Source: Rhodospirillaceae bacterium (GTDB lineage Bacteria; Pseudomonadota; Alphaproteobacteria; Dongiales; Dongiaceae). Taken from it: a DNA stretch of 64,000 nucleotides. Position numbers and translations under genes: made by a program. Of the stretch, positions 17,908-26,640 are shown piece by piece. Location of the stretch: contig SSEL01000001.1 in NCBI GenBank assembly GCA_008012315.1, forward strand, positions 62,001 through 126,000, given 5' to 3'. How positions within the stretch are numbered: position 1 is the first letter of the stretch; the number at the start of each line of letters is the position of its first letter. The notes below the pieces were generated by a model that made no database searches, had not been told where the DNA came from, and worked only from the letters and a program-made list of their open reading frames with translations.

Positions 17908-18945
17908 TCACCGGCCGAGCGTCAATTGCGTCATGGCCTGACGGTCCTCCCCCCGGACACCACGGCAAAGATGATTGGTGGCGGCGATCGCGATGAAAGC
18001 GAGCAGCAGGCCGACCGGCAGATCGATCAGGTAATGCCAGCGCGAGGCCACCGATTCGATGACGATCCAACAAAAGGCGATTGCGGTGACCGGTGCAACC
18101 CAGAGGCGCGCCCTGATCGCATAATACAGCATGATGAAGGACGCACCGACATGGAGCGATGGCATCGCGGCGAGGGGCTGGGCGAAGAACTGCCCGCCAT
18201 GCTGTGCGATCCAGGCCGCGCCGCCGTCCCGCACCTGCTGGTACACATCATACATATGCAGTTCGGCATCGGTCGCCGCCTTGTTGACGCCCTGCTCGTA
18301 GATGAAGGGGCCAACGGCCGGCCGCACGAAATAGGCAAGCGGCCCAAGCATTTCGAAAATCAGCAGGGCCACCATGTTGTGGTAGTGCCACAGCCGGCGG
18401 CCGAGCGCATGGGCGAGGAACGACAGGACGAAGATCGCCATAAAGGCGGCCTGGTACCAGACGTCGACCGCCGGGAGGAACTGGCCGATACCGGTACGCA
18501 GCGACATGAAGAGATCGACAACCGGCCGCAAGGCCTGATCGATCGCAAAGTATTCCTGATCATGCAAGGATGGGTTGATGACCGGAATCCACATCTTCAT
18601 ATTGAAGTGGACATAAATGACGCCGATGAAGATGCCGAGCAGCAGGTAATCGTTGACGGCATGGGCGCCGATTTCACGCCAGGTTTTTTTCTCGGCACCG
18701 ACGAACCGCGCCATGACCTGCAGGATCAGATACCCCAGAGCGGCGGCGATCGGTGGCACCCAGTAATTCGTCTTCAGCCCGGGGATATTGCCCGGCATCG
18801 GCACCGTGAAAGGAATATTTTCCAAGGTCGAGATCGTTACGGCAATGGCGACAAAACCCAGCACCATCAGGGGAACGAAGGCCAAACCACTGAGCGGCAG
18901 AAATCTCCAAACGGGCTGGGGAACAGCCAAAGCCATCGGCGCCAC
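17908..18945 (-). CDS. PAP2-superfamily membrane phosphatase (AUR1-like)
   Basis: 345 residues from a GTG at 18945, chosen because AGGAAG lies 7 bases upstream; ATG 18936 and the 19086 ORF start are alternatives. About six membrane helices are visible. The PAP2 phosphatase motifs are 'MPSLHVGASF' and 'SRWHYLIDLPVG', which carry the catalytic His residues. The motif spacing is like inositolphosphotransferase/AUR1-type PAP2_3 proteins. It likely works on an isoprenoid or phospholipid phosphate at the inner membrane. Its stop abuts the tandem-ELM1 start, tying it to the glycan cluster. Confidence 0.75.
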   Translation of the reverse strand: MAPMALAVPQPVWRFLPLSGLAFVPLMVLGFVAIAVTISTLENIPFTVPMPGNIPGLKTNYWVPPIAAALGYLILQVMARFVGAEKKTWREIGAHAVNDYLLLGIFIGVIYVHFNMKMWIPVINPSLHDQEYFAIDQALRPVVDLFMSLRTGIGQFLPAVDVWYQAAFMAIFVLSFLAHALGRRLWHYHNMVALLIFEMLGPLAYFVRPAVGPFIYEQGVNKAATDAELHMYDVYQQVRDGGAAWIAQHGGQFFAQPLAAMPSLHVGASFIMLYYAIRARLWVAPVTAIAFCWIVIESVASRWHYLIDLPVGLLLAFIAIAATNHLCRGVRGEDRQAMTQLTLGR

Positions 18946-19695
18946 TGCGCTACTTCCTGATTTTTGCCGACTCAGCACATTTGGCCTCTTGCTCAATCTT
19001 ACCCTTGGTCTGACGGCAACGGCTCGCGGACCGCATGCCATCGATGGCATGTTTGCAAAGACGCCGGTCGCCAGGCATCCCTGCAACTTGATTCGTTACC
19101 ACGCCATCCGGTTAACCATGATGGATGGCGCAGGAGCATATCATTCCCTTTACCCCATCTGCCCCCGTAACGCCAGCGAGCGCCCCCATCGAATCATTAT
19201 CAATTCGGGTCACAACGAGGCGTACCGCAGTTTGCATGACATCAACATTACGTCTTCATACTTTCCGCGAACTGACCACCCCCAAAACAACCCAGGATGG
19301 GAAAACGGATCGGTGAACATGCAAACGCCCATGTCCAATTACAACAACAATGCGTCACCATTGTGACATCACGAAACGGTGACCCCAAATTGGCAACGGC
19401 GCGGGTGAACGTGTCGCGGCGGGCCTGCCGTCACCTGGGCAAATGAGGGAGCGAAGCTTTGCAAACGACAACATTAACGAATTCCCCGCCCGCGCCCGGC
19501 ACCCTCAATCCTTCCATCGGCGGCTTACATTTCATTGGCCGAGCGATCGCCCCGCCGCACCGCCATCTCCATTGTTCCTGGAATGTGCGCTCGCTCACGC
19601 AGCTCTCCCCCGTGACACTCTTTCTCAGTCGGCAATAGCGATACGGTGGTAGGATGTATATCCAGTCCGCCGCATCGGAAGCCGGAGATCGTGAC
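18946..19695. other. Intergenic region without a supported gene
   Basis: About 750 bp between the divergent PAP2 and lipoprotein genes. Several short ORFs cross it, the best being a 63-codon frame at 19125-19316 starting 'MAQEHIIPF'. None has a ribosome site plus recognisable sequence. Base composition is lower in GC around 19140-19390 than in flanking genes. No clear promoter, RNA gene or repeat is seen. Confidence 0.5.
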
Positions 19696-20277
19696 ATGCG
19701 TTCGCTCGTTCCGGGGCTCTTTGCCGTGCTGCTCATGTTGAGCGCCTGCGCATCACGGCCGGATATCACCACCGACTACGATCACAATACGAACTTCTCC
19801 CACTACCGCAGCTTCGCCTTTGAGCCGAAACTCGGCAGCGAGGCTGCCGGCTATACCAGCCTGACAACCCAGCGGATCAAAGCCGCCACCCAGCGCGAAA
19901 TGACGGCGCGTGGCTATGTCTATGACGAAGCCAATCCGGATCTCCTTGTGAATTTCTCGGCGAAACTAGAAGACAAGGTGAACGTTACACAGACGCCGGT
20001 GCCGATGAGCTACTACTACGGCTATTACGGCTACCGTGCCGGCCTTTACGCCCCTTGGCCCGGCTACGCGCTCGATACCAATGTCGATCACTACACCGAG
20101 GGAACGATCAATATCGATCTCGTCGACCGGCAGCGCCGGCAGATGGTGTGGGAAGGCGTGGCCGTCGGCCGCCTCAGCGAGGGCAAGAAGCAGATACCGG
20201 AAGAGAGCATCAACCAGGCGGTCACCGATATTTTCGCGCAGTATCCCTTCCGACCCGGCGGCACGGCCGCGCAATAG
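19696..20277 (+). CDS. DUF4136-type lipoprotein
   Basis: 193 residues from the ATG at 19696, with GGAG upstream. The N-terminus is a lipoprotein signal 'MRSLVPGLFAVLLMLSAC' with lipobox LSAC, so Cys18 would be acylated and the protein anchored in a membrane. The mature part starts with the DUF4136 signature ('DYDHNTNFSHYRSFAFEP') and continues 'NPDLLVNFSAKLEDK'. The middle is Tyr/Gly rich ('SYYYGYYGYRAGLYAPWPGY'). 'RQMVWEGVAVGRL' and 'INQAVTDIFAQYP' close the domain. Envelope location is likely; the role is unknown. Confidence 0.8.
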   Translation: MRSLVPGLFAVLLMLSACASRPDITTDYDHNTNFSHYRSFAFEPKLGSEAAGYTSLTTQRIKAATQREMTARGYVYDEANPDLLVNFSAKLEDKVNVTQTPVPMSYYYGYYGYRAGLYAPWPGYALDTNVDHYTEGTINIDLVDRQRRQMVWEGVAVGRLSEGKKQIPEESINQAVTDIFAQYPFRPGGTAAQ

Positions 20278-20297
20278 ACAGGCATGTCATCTAGCGA

Positions 20298-20323
20298 CAC
20301 ATCACCGCATGATGCGTGATGTG
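20298..20323 (+). terminator. Hairpin after the lipoprotein gene
   Basis: CACATCAC pairs with GTGATGTG and the stem extends inward through GCA/TGC past one bulged C. It starts 20 bp after the stop codon. No T-run follows, so it is only a possible terminator. A direct repeat TCGATAGCCA occurs twice just downstream. Confidence 0.35.
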
Positions 20324-20975
20324 ATCGGACATCGATAGCCATGAGGTCGATAGCCACGGTGCTGCAGAGGATATTGACGGCGAGGGTCACGCCCTGCTCG
20401 CCCTCGAAGTCGCATCATTTCGAATGACACGATCTCAAGAAGCTGTCGGAAGAGCTATCAAACAGCCGATGCTCGCCGCAGTCCGCTTCACCGCCGGAAA
20501 CGGAGCATCTGCGCACTATTTTATGCCTGTGTGAAAGCGTGGCAAGCGCGGATTTCGGCCCGTGGGCGGGAAAAGCCGCAAATTGTGGGGCGATTCAGCG
20601 CCGTTCAATCGTCACCATGACGTGACCGACCGATGCAACTTCAGTCAGCTTTCGCGGTTATCCCTCCGGTCATGCGGTACTGCAAACGGCTAGGTGGGCG
20701 CGCTGAGGGAAAGGACAACCGCTTCTCTATATTTCGTGCTTAAGCCCGATCGGAGGATTCAGCCCGTGTGATTTCGTGGTAAGATGTATTAGCGACTCGC
20801 GATTTAGATTGCGCCTTTGAGTGACGCAATCATCTTGAAACTGCAGAGCAGCAACACCTTGTTAGTAGAGATGGTGTTGAATAGGACGGTCGCATCACAA
20901 GTTCATCACAGGGGAACGAAGCGCAAGAGCAGTATCGGGGAGTGCATCGGCGCTACAGCCTTTGGAGGCTAAGAG
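20324..20975. other. Intergenic region upstream of prkA
   Basis: About 650 bp. No ORF with support and no RNA gene seen. The last 250 bp are more AT-rich, as expected for promoters of the prkA operon. I could not find a convincing sigma-factor motif by eye. TTGGAGGCTAAGAG at the right end is the prkA ribosome site. Confidence 0.5.
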
Positions 20976-22907
20976 ATGGCGGAACAGAAGGACGGATTTG
21001 CCGACATCATCGGCAAGGACCACGCCAAACGCCAGGAGCAGCACTGGCAAGGAAATCTTCTCGCTTACCTGGATCTGCTGCGTGAAAATCCCGGCATACA
21101 CAAATTGGCGCATGCGCATCTGCATGATGTGGTCATGCGGTCCGGGATCAGCAAAGCCGACGAGGCCGATGCCGCGCGACAGGCGAAGATCTGGGGCGGC
21201 GAACCGCCGACAACTTATGAATTCTTCAAGAATGACTTTTTCGGCATCGAAGATGTCATCGAAAAAGTTGTGCATTACCTGCATGCGGCTGCGCTGAAGG
21301 GCGAGGAAAGCCGCCAGGTTCTGTATCTCATGGGCCCGGTCGGTTCCGGCAAGAGTTCGCTCGCCGATCGGTTGAAGGAAGGGCTCGAACTCGCCGACCC
21401 GATCTATGTCATCGACGGCTGCCCGATTCATGAAGAACCGTCGCATCTGATTCCACGCCATCTGCGGCGCGAATTCGACAAGATGCTCGATGTGCATATC
21501 GAAGGAGAGCTCTGCCCGGTCTGCCGCTATCGGCTGGAGCACGAGTTCAACGGCCGGTACGAGGAAATGCCCGTAACGACGATGCAGTTTTCCCGCAACC
21601 AGCGGCGCGGCATCGCCGTCGTCCCGCCGGTCGACCCCAACAACCAGGACACATCGGTGTTGATCGGCTCGGAAGATATTTCTAAGCTCGACCGTTATGC
21701 CGAAGGCGATCCGCGCATTCTCGATCTCAACGGCGCGTTCAATGCCGGCAATCGCGGCTTGGTGGAATTCATCGAGGTCTTCAAGAACGAGACTGAATAT
21801 CTGCATGCCATCATCACGGCGACGCAGGAAAAATTCGTGCCGGCGCCCGGCCGCCACGGCACGATCTACACGGATACCGTGATCGTCGCACATTCCAATG
21901 AAGCGGAATGGCGGAAATTCAAAGCCGATCATACCAATGAAGCGATCATGGATCGCATCGTCGCGATCCGCGTACCGTATAATATGCGCCTCAACGAGGA
22001 AGTGCGGATCTACGACAAGATCTATCGCCGCTCCGGCTTCCGCACCCATATCTCGCCGCATACGATCGAGATCGCGGCCATGTTCGCCATCCTTACCCGC
22101 CTGCAGCCGTCGGCGAAATGCGATCTGCTGACCAAGCTGAAGCTCTATAACGGTGAAGAGGTTGTCGAGAAGGGCCATACCAAGAAGGTCGATCTGGCCG
22201 AACTGAAGGAAGACGCGAAATCCGAAGGCATGAGCGGGATTTCGCCGCGCTTCGTGATGAAGGCATTGGACAGCGCCCTCACCCGCCATCCCGAAGGCAT
22301 CACGCCGATTCATATCCGCGAAGTGCTGATCAAGATGGTGAAGGAAGCCGATCTGCCGGATGATACGCGCAAACGCTATCTGGAATTCCTGCAGGATACG
22401 ATCCACAAAGCTTATCTGGAGATTCTGGAACGCGAGATCACCAAGGCCTTCGTCTTCGCTTATGAAGAACAGGCCGAAACCCTGTTCCAGAATTACCTCG
22501 ATCACGCCGAGGCCTATGTCAACAAAACCAGGGTCAAGGATCGCAATACCCGTGAGGAACTGGAGCCGGATCTCAGCTTCCTGAAATCGATCGAGGAGCA
22601 GATCGCCATCATCGGCTCTTCGGCCGAGGGTTTCCGCCAGGAAGTGATCGCCTATCTCTGGTCCGCCAATCGCCGCGGTGAAAAGGTCGGCTATTCGAGC
22701 TATGAGCCGCTGAAGGAAGCCATCGAGAAGAAACTGATGGGCTCGGTTCGCGATATCAGCCGGATCATCACCAAGACGCGGACCCGGGACGAGGAGCAGA
22801 AGAAGAAATACGAGGCACTGGTCGAGAATCTGCTGGATAGCGGATATAACGAGCATTCCGCTGAGGTGGTGCTGAAATATGCAGCGAACCATCTATGGAA
22901 GGATTGA
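20976..22907 (+). CDS. prkA: PrkA-family serine protein kinase / AAA+ protein
   Basis: 643 residues, the usual PrkA length. Walker A is 'LMGPVGSGKSS' near residue 120. The Cys/His cluster 'CPIHEEPSH' and 'CPVCRYRLEH' follows, as in other PrkA proteins. The AAA+ part ends near residue 380 and the C-terminal part holds the kinase-like domain. GGAGG lies 9 bases before the ATG. With the next two genes it forms a conserved trio found in many Proteobacteria and induced by starvation or stationary phase in the studied species. Whether the protein mainly phosphorylates partners or acts as an AAA+ regulator is not settled. Confidence 0.95.
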   Translation: MAEQKDGFADIIGKDHAKRQEQHWQGNLLAYLDLLRENPGIHKLAHAHLHDVVMRSGISKADEADAARQAKIWGGEPPTTYEFFKNDFFGIEDVIEKVVHYLHAAALKGEESRQVLYLMGPVGSGKSSLADRLKEGLELADPIYVIDGCPIHEEPSHLIPRHLRREFDKMLDVHIEGELCPVCRYRLEHEFNGRYEEMPVTTMQFSRNQRRGIAVVPPVDPNNQDTSVLIGSEDISKLDRYAEGDPRILDLNGAFNAGNRGLVEFIEVFKNETEYLHAIITATQEKFVPAPGRHGTIYTDTVIVAHSNEAEWRKFKADHTNEAIMDRIVAIRVPYNMRLNEEVRIYDKIYRRSGFRTHISPHTIEIAAMFAILTRLQPSAKCDLLTKLKLYNGEEVVEKGHTKKVDLAELKEDAKSEGMSGISPRFVMKALDSALTRHPEGITPIHIREVLIKMVKEADLPDDTRKRYLEFLQDTIHKAYLEILEREITKAFVFAYEEQAETLFQNYLDHAEAYVNKTRVKDRNTREELEPDLSFLKSIEEQIAIIGSSAEGFRQEVIAYLWSANRRGEKVGYSSYEPLKEAIEKKLMGSVRDISRIITKTRTRDEEQKKKYEALVENLLDSGYNEHSAEVVLKYAANHLWKD

Positions 22908-22955
22908 GCGGACTGAGGACAGGTGCATCAGCCCTAACCGATGGCGGGATGAGCG

Positions 22956-24167
22956 ATGACGACCGTTTTCAGAAATTACTCTTCCAGCGAAGCCCTGCAA
23001 TCCGACCGCAGTTCCGGCGATCGTCTGCGGCACCGGCAGAAGGTGCGCGAAGCGATCCGCGATAACATCGCCGATATCGTCGCCGAGCAATCGATCATCG
23101 GTCGCAGCCGGGATACCATCATCAAGGTGCCGTTGCGCGGCATCAAGGAATACCGCTTCGTCTATGGCGATAATAGCGGCCGCGCAGGCCAGGGTAACGG
23201 CGACAGCCAGCCGGGCCAGGTGGTCGGCCGCAATCAACAGGAAGGCGAAGGCATCGGCAAGGCCGGCGACCGGCCCGGCGTCGATTACTACGAGACCGAT
23301 GTCACCCTGGAAGAACTGGTCGACATGATGTTCGAGGATCTGGAATTGCCGGATCTCGAACGCAAGGCTTTGCGCGAGACGATCAGCCACAGCGCCACCA
23401 AGCGCAAGGGATACCGCAAGGTCGGCATCCACGTGCAACTCGATAAACGCCGCACCGTGCTGTCGCGCATCCGGCGCAAGGTGGCGACCGGCGCGGAGAG
23501 CGACGAAACGGCGGAGCGGCCGGAAGCCGGGCCGCCGGAAGGACGGGCCCGGTTTCCCTTCATCCAGGGCGACCTGCGTTTCCGTCGTCGCACCGAGGAC
23601 GTGGATTACGAATCGAATGCCGTCGTCCTCTGCCTGATGGACACTTCCGGCTCGATGGATACGATGAAGAAGTATCTCGCCCGCAGCTTCTTCTTCCTGC
23701 TCTATCAGTTCGTCCGCACCCGCTATCAGCATGTCGAGCTGGTTTTCGTCGCCCATGACGCGGAAGCCCGCGAAGTGAGCGAGGAAGACTTCTTCCACAA
23801 AGGCGAATCCGGCGGCACGCTGATTTCCTCTGCCTATGCCAAGGCCCTGGAAATCATCGACCAGCGCTATCATCCGTCACTGTGGAACGTCTATGCCTTC
23901 CATTGCTCCGATGGCGACAACATGTCGAGCGATAATCCACAGGCGCTGAAGCTGGCGGCAGAACTCTGCAAGACCTGCAATCTCTTCGGTTACGGTGAAA
24001 TCAAGCCGCATGGCGGGTATCACGAGAGCGACGCCATGATCTCCGTCTTCCGCGACCTGGAGGCGGAGAATTTCCAGGCGGTCCGGATCGGCGACAAGAG
24101 CGATATCTGGGCCGGCTTCAAAAGCTTTCTCACCAAGGATAAGGCGACGGCGAGCCCGACGGATTGA
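22956..24167 (+). CDS. yeaH: YeaH-family DUF444 protein with VWA-like domain
   Basis: 403 residues. The C-terminal half carries a VWA-type metal-site motif 'CLMDTSGSMDTMKKYLARSF', followed by 'VELVFVAHDAEAREVSEEDF' and 'GGTLISSAYAKALEII'. The N-terminal half has the family pattern 'DIVAEQSIIGRSRDTIIKVP' and a Gly/Gln-rich linker ('GRAGQGNGDSQPGQVVGRNQ'). It lies 48 bp after prkA and 32 bp before spoVR in one operon. The YeaH protein is thought to work with PrkA and SpoVR; a metal-dependent adhesion-type contact is the likely mode. Confidence 0.95.
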   Translation: MTTVFRNYSSSEALQSDRSSGDRLRHRQKVREAIRDNIADIVAEQSIIGRSRDTIIKVPLRGIKEYRFVYGDNSGRAGQGNGDSQPGQVVGRNQQEGEGIGKAGDRPGVDYYETDVTLEELVDMMFEDLELPDLERKALRETISHSATKRKGYRKVGIHVQLDKRRTVLSRIRRKVATGAESDETAERPEAGPPEGRARFPFIQGDLRFRRRTEDVDYESNAVVLCLMDTSGSMDTMKKYLARSFFFLLYQFVRTRYQHVELVFVAHDAEAREVSEEDFFHKGESGGTLISSAYAKALEIIDQRYHPSLWNVYAFHCSDGDNMSSDNPQALKLAAELCKTCNLFGYGEIKPHGGYHESDAMISVFRDLEAENFQAVRIGDKSDIWAGFKSFLTKDKATASPTD

Positions 24168-24199
24168 AAGCCGGAAGCTGAAAAAGGAGTCCGGACCAT

Positions 24200-25624
24200 A
24201 TGGCGGCAGTTTGGGACATTCGCGATCTCGAATATTGGGACGCGCGCATCCGGGAAAAAGTTCAGGAATTCGGCCTCACCTGCTATCCCCAGGAATTCGA
24301 GCTCTGCGATCATACGCAGATGCTGAGCCTGATGGCCTATTCCGGCATGCCGTCGCATTACCCGCACTGGTCCTACGGCAAATCATTCGAACGCCAGAAG
24401 ACGCTCTACGATCACGGCGTTTCCGGTCTGCCATACGAGATGGTGATCAACAGCGATCCCTGTCTTGCTTATCTGATGCGCCAGAATTCGCTCGCCTTGC
24501 AGATCCTCACCATCGCTCATGTCTATGGGCATAACGATTTCTTCGCCAACAACTTCACCTTCAGCCATCTGCATGCCGGCTTGGTGGTCGAGACGTTCAA
24601 GAACCACGCCAATCGCGTGCGCGGTTATATTGCCGACCCATCTATCGGCCAGGAGGCGGTCGAGCTGGTGCTGGATGCAGCACATGCCCTGTCACTGCAA
24701 TGCCGACGTAATCCGGCGATTCGCCAGCGCAGTCCCGCCGAACAAAGACGCGCCGCGCTGGAAGCCGCCGGGCCGTCACCCGATCCGTTCCAGTCGATTC
24801 ACAAGCGCCCCGGTTACGAGGTGCCGGAACTCAGCCGCATCCCGCTGGAGCCGGAAGAAGATCTGCTGGCATTTCTCCGCGACTATTCGCCGAAACTGGC
24901 GGATTGGCAGCGCGACTTGCTGGCCATCGTGCATGAACAGACGCAGTATTTCATGCCGCAGATCGAAACCAAGATCATGAATGAGGGCTGGGCCTGTTAC
25001 TGGCACCGCACGATCATGAACAGCCTCGACCTGCCGGCCGATCTGCAGATGGAATTCATCATCCGGCATAACCAGGTGGTGCGGCCGATTCCCGGCGACA
25101 TCAATCCCTATCACCTGGGGCTGAAAGTCTGGGACGACATCGTCCGGCGCTACGACGACCCCACGCCTCAGGAGATCGAGGAGTTCGGGAAGCCGGATCG
25201 CAGCGGTCGCGACGCGATCTTCCAGATACGCGACGTCGACCGCGATGTCTCTTTCCTGCGTCGCTTCCTGACCCAAAAGCTGATGCGGGAGATGGATATG
25301 ATCGAAGTCGAGCCGGAAGGCGATGACCTGGTCGTTTCCCGCATCTCCGATGAGAACGATTGGCAGCATGTCAAACGCACCCTGCTCTCTTTTATCGGCA
25401 TGGGCAGCACGCCGGTGATCCGGGTGATCGATGCCGATCACAGCGGCAACCGCACCCTGCTGCTGCGGCATGAATATGATGGCCGCGAACTGCTGCTGGA
25501 TTACGCCGAGAAGACCCTGCGTTTCGTACATCAGCTCTGGGGCCGCCGGATCGATCTGCAAACGATGCTCGATGGTCGCGAGGTTTGCCTCTCCTGGGAC
25601 GGCCAGGATTTCATCCAGAACTGA
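24200..25624 (+). CDS. spoVR: SpoVR-family protein
   Basis: 474 residues, close to the E. coli YcgB length. Family motifs include 'CYPQEFELCDHTQMLSLMAY', 'SHYPHWSYGKSFE', 'HVYGHNDFFANNFTF' and 'ALIHDL'-antisense-free 'MNEGWACYWHRTIMN'. The many conserved His and acidic residues look like a metal-binding fold. Third gene of the prkA-yeaH-spoVR operon. The name comes from Bacillus spore cortex formation, but no other sporulation gene is here and in Proteobacteria the protein belongs to a stress response. Confidence 0.95.
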   Translation: MAAVWDIRDLEYWDARIREKVQEFGLTCYPQEFELCDHTQMLSLMAYSGMPSHYPHWSYGKSFERQKTLYDHGVSGLPYEMVINSDPCLAYLMRQNSLALQILTIAHVYGHNDFFANNFTFSHLHAGLVVETFKNHANRVRGYIADPSIGQEAVELVLDAAHALSLQCRRNPAIRQRSPAEQRRAALEAAGPSPDPFQSIHKRPGYEVPELSRIPLEPEEDLLAFLRDYSPKLADWQRDLLAIVHEQTQYFMPQIETKIMNEGWACYWHRTIMNSLDLPADLQMEFIIRHNQVVRPIPGDINPYHLGLKVWDDIVRRYDDPTPQEIEEFGKPDRSGRDAIFQIRDVDRDVSFLRRFLTQKLMREMDMIEVEPEGDDLVVSRISDENDWQHVKRTLLSFIGMGSTPVIRVIDADHSGNRTLLLRHEYDGRELLLDYAEKTLRFVHQLWGRRIDLQTMLDGREVCLSWDGQDFIQN

Positions 25625-25642
25625 GCCATATGATATGCGGCC

Positions 25643-26542
25643 TCAGTCGGGCGTATTTGCGAAGCCCTGCTGCAGCCCCTGGTGGAGTTCCTCGATCGGC
25701 CCCTTGAGCCGGCCGGGCTCCGGCCGATGCACCAGCCAGCCATTCACCTGCGTGGTGAAATCCGCGATCTCCAGCACCTGCAGCGATTTGCGCAACGGAC
25801 TTGCCTGCAGCACCGTCGATGTCGTGATGCCGATGCCAAGGCCGCGTGCCACCAATGAGAGGCGCAAGTCCGGGCTCAACACTTCGATCGCGATATTGAA
25901 AGGCAGATCGGCATCTTCCAATGCACGGCGGATAGCGCGGCGATAACCGCAGCCGCCCTGGTTGAGGACCCAGGGCAGATGCGCGATCTCCCGCAATGTC
26001 ACGCGCTTCGGCAGGCCGAGGCTGTGCGGCGCCACCACCAGCACGGGATGCCGGCTGAGATGGCGGCGCGCCAGATGCTCGGGCGGGTCCATCTCCTCGG
26101 GCACGAAGACGGCCGCGGCATCGAGGCCGTTATCCTCGATCTGCCGCACCAATTCGCCGGACCAGGCGGTGGTGACATGCATGGTCAGTTTCGGATACCG
26201 ATTGCGCAGGTGGTCGAGCGGTGAGGCCAGCGCGGCATCCGACAAAAAGGGCGTCAGGCCCAGCCGGAAGGAGCCGGTCACCTCCCCCGCCGGCGTCAGG
26301 TTGCGGCGGAATTCACCCACCGAATGGGCGACCCGGCGGCCGAGCTCATAGGCTTCCCGGCCGGCGGCGGTCGGCTTCAGCGGCTTCGATTGCCGGTCAA
26401 GCAGCTCGACCCCCAGCAATTCCTCCAAATTCTGCACCCGCCGGGTGACGCCGGGTTGGGTCAGATGCAGGCGCTGGGCAGCGGAGACGATGGAGCCGGT
26501 CTCCACCACCGCCAGGAAGGCATCGATGTCCCGTGTGTTCAT
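25643..26542 (-). CDS. LysR-family transcriptional regulator
   Basis: 299 residues from ATG 26542 ('MNTRDIDAFLAVVETGSIVS'). The N-terminal helix-turn-helix is 'AAQRLHLTQPGVTRRVQNLE' and the rest is the two-lobed inducer-binding domain ('SFRLGLTPFLSDAALASPL', 'LVARGLGIGITTSTVLQASP'). It is divergent from an MFS transporter over an AT-rich 98-bp gap, the usual layout of a LysR regulator and its target. The inducer is unknown. Its stop is 18 bp from the convergent spoVR stop. Confidence 0.92.
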   Translation of the reverse strand: MNTRDIDAFLAVVETGSIVSAAQRLHLTQPGVTRRVQNLEELLGVELLDRQSKPLKPTAAGREAYELGRRVAHSVGEFRRNLTPAGEVTGSFRLGLTPFLSDAALASPLDHLRNRYPKLTMHVTTAWSGELVRQIEDNGLDAAAVFVPEEMDPPEHLARRHLSRHPVLVVAPHSLGLPKRVTLREIAHLPWVLNQGGCGYRRAIRRALEDADLPFNIAIEVLSPDLRLSLVARGLGIGITTSTVLQASPLRKSLQVLEIADFTTQVNGWLVHRPEPGRLKGPIEELHQGLQQGFANTPD

Positions 26543-26568
26543 GCTTATCTCGCATAAAAACAATAAAG

Positions 26569-26586
26569 ATAATTTAATAGTATTAT
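26569..26586. promoter_or_regulatory. Candidate LysR-type binding site
   Basis: ATAAT-N8-ATTAT dyad in the AT-rich gap between the divergent LysR and MFS genes. It fits the T-N11-A style of LysR sites. AT-rich promoter sequence alone could also give such a match. Confidence 0.4.
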
Positions 26587-26640
26587 ATTGTGTCAGCCGC
26601 TACCTCTCAAGGCAGTTCAGCTTGCAAAGGATTCCCGACA

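Noticed and set aside
16351-18960. 869-codon plus-strand ORF
   Set aside because: It lies fully antisense to the tandem ELM1 and PAP2 genes, which have clear family motifs; the translation is rich in Arg, Gln, His and Asp as expected for a shadow in high-GC DNA.
20895-22892. 665-codon minus-strand ORF
   Set aside because: Antisense to prkA, which is unambiguous.
24200-25624. SpoVR as evidence of spore formation
   Set aside because: SpoVR homologues are widespread in non-sporulating Proteobacteria, and no other sporulation genes are present.
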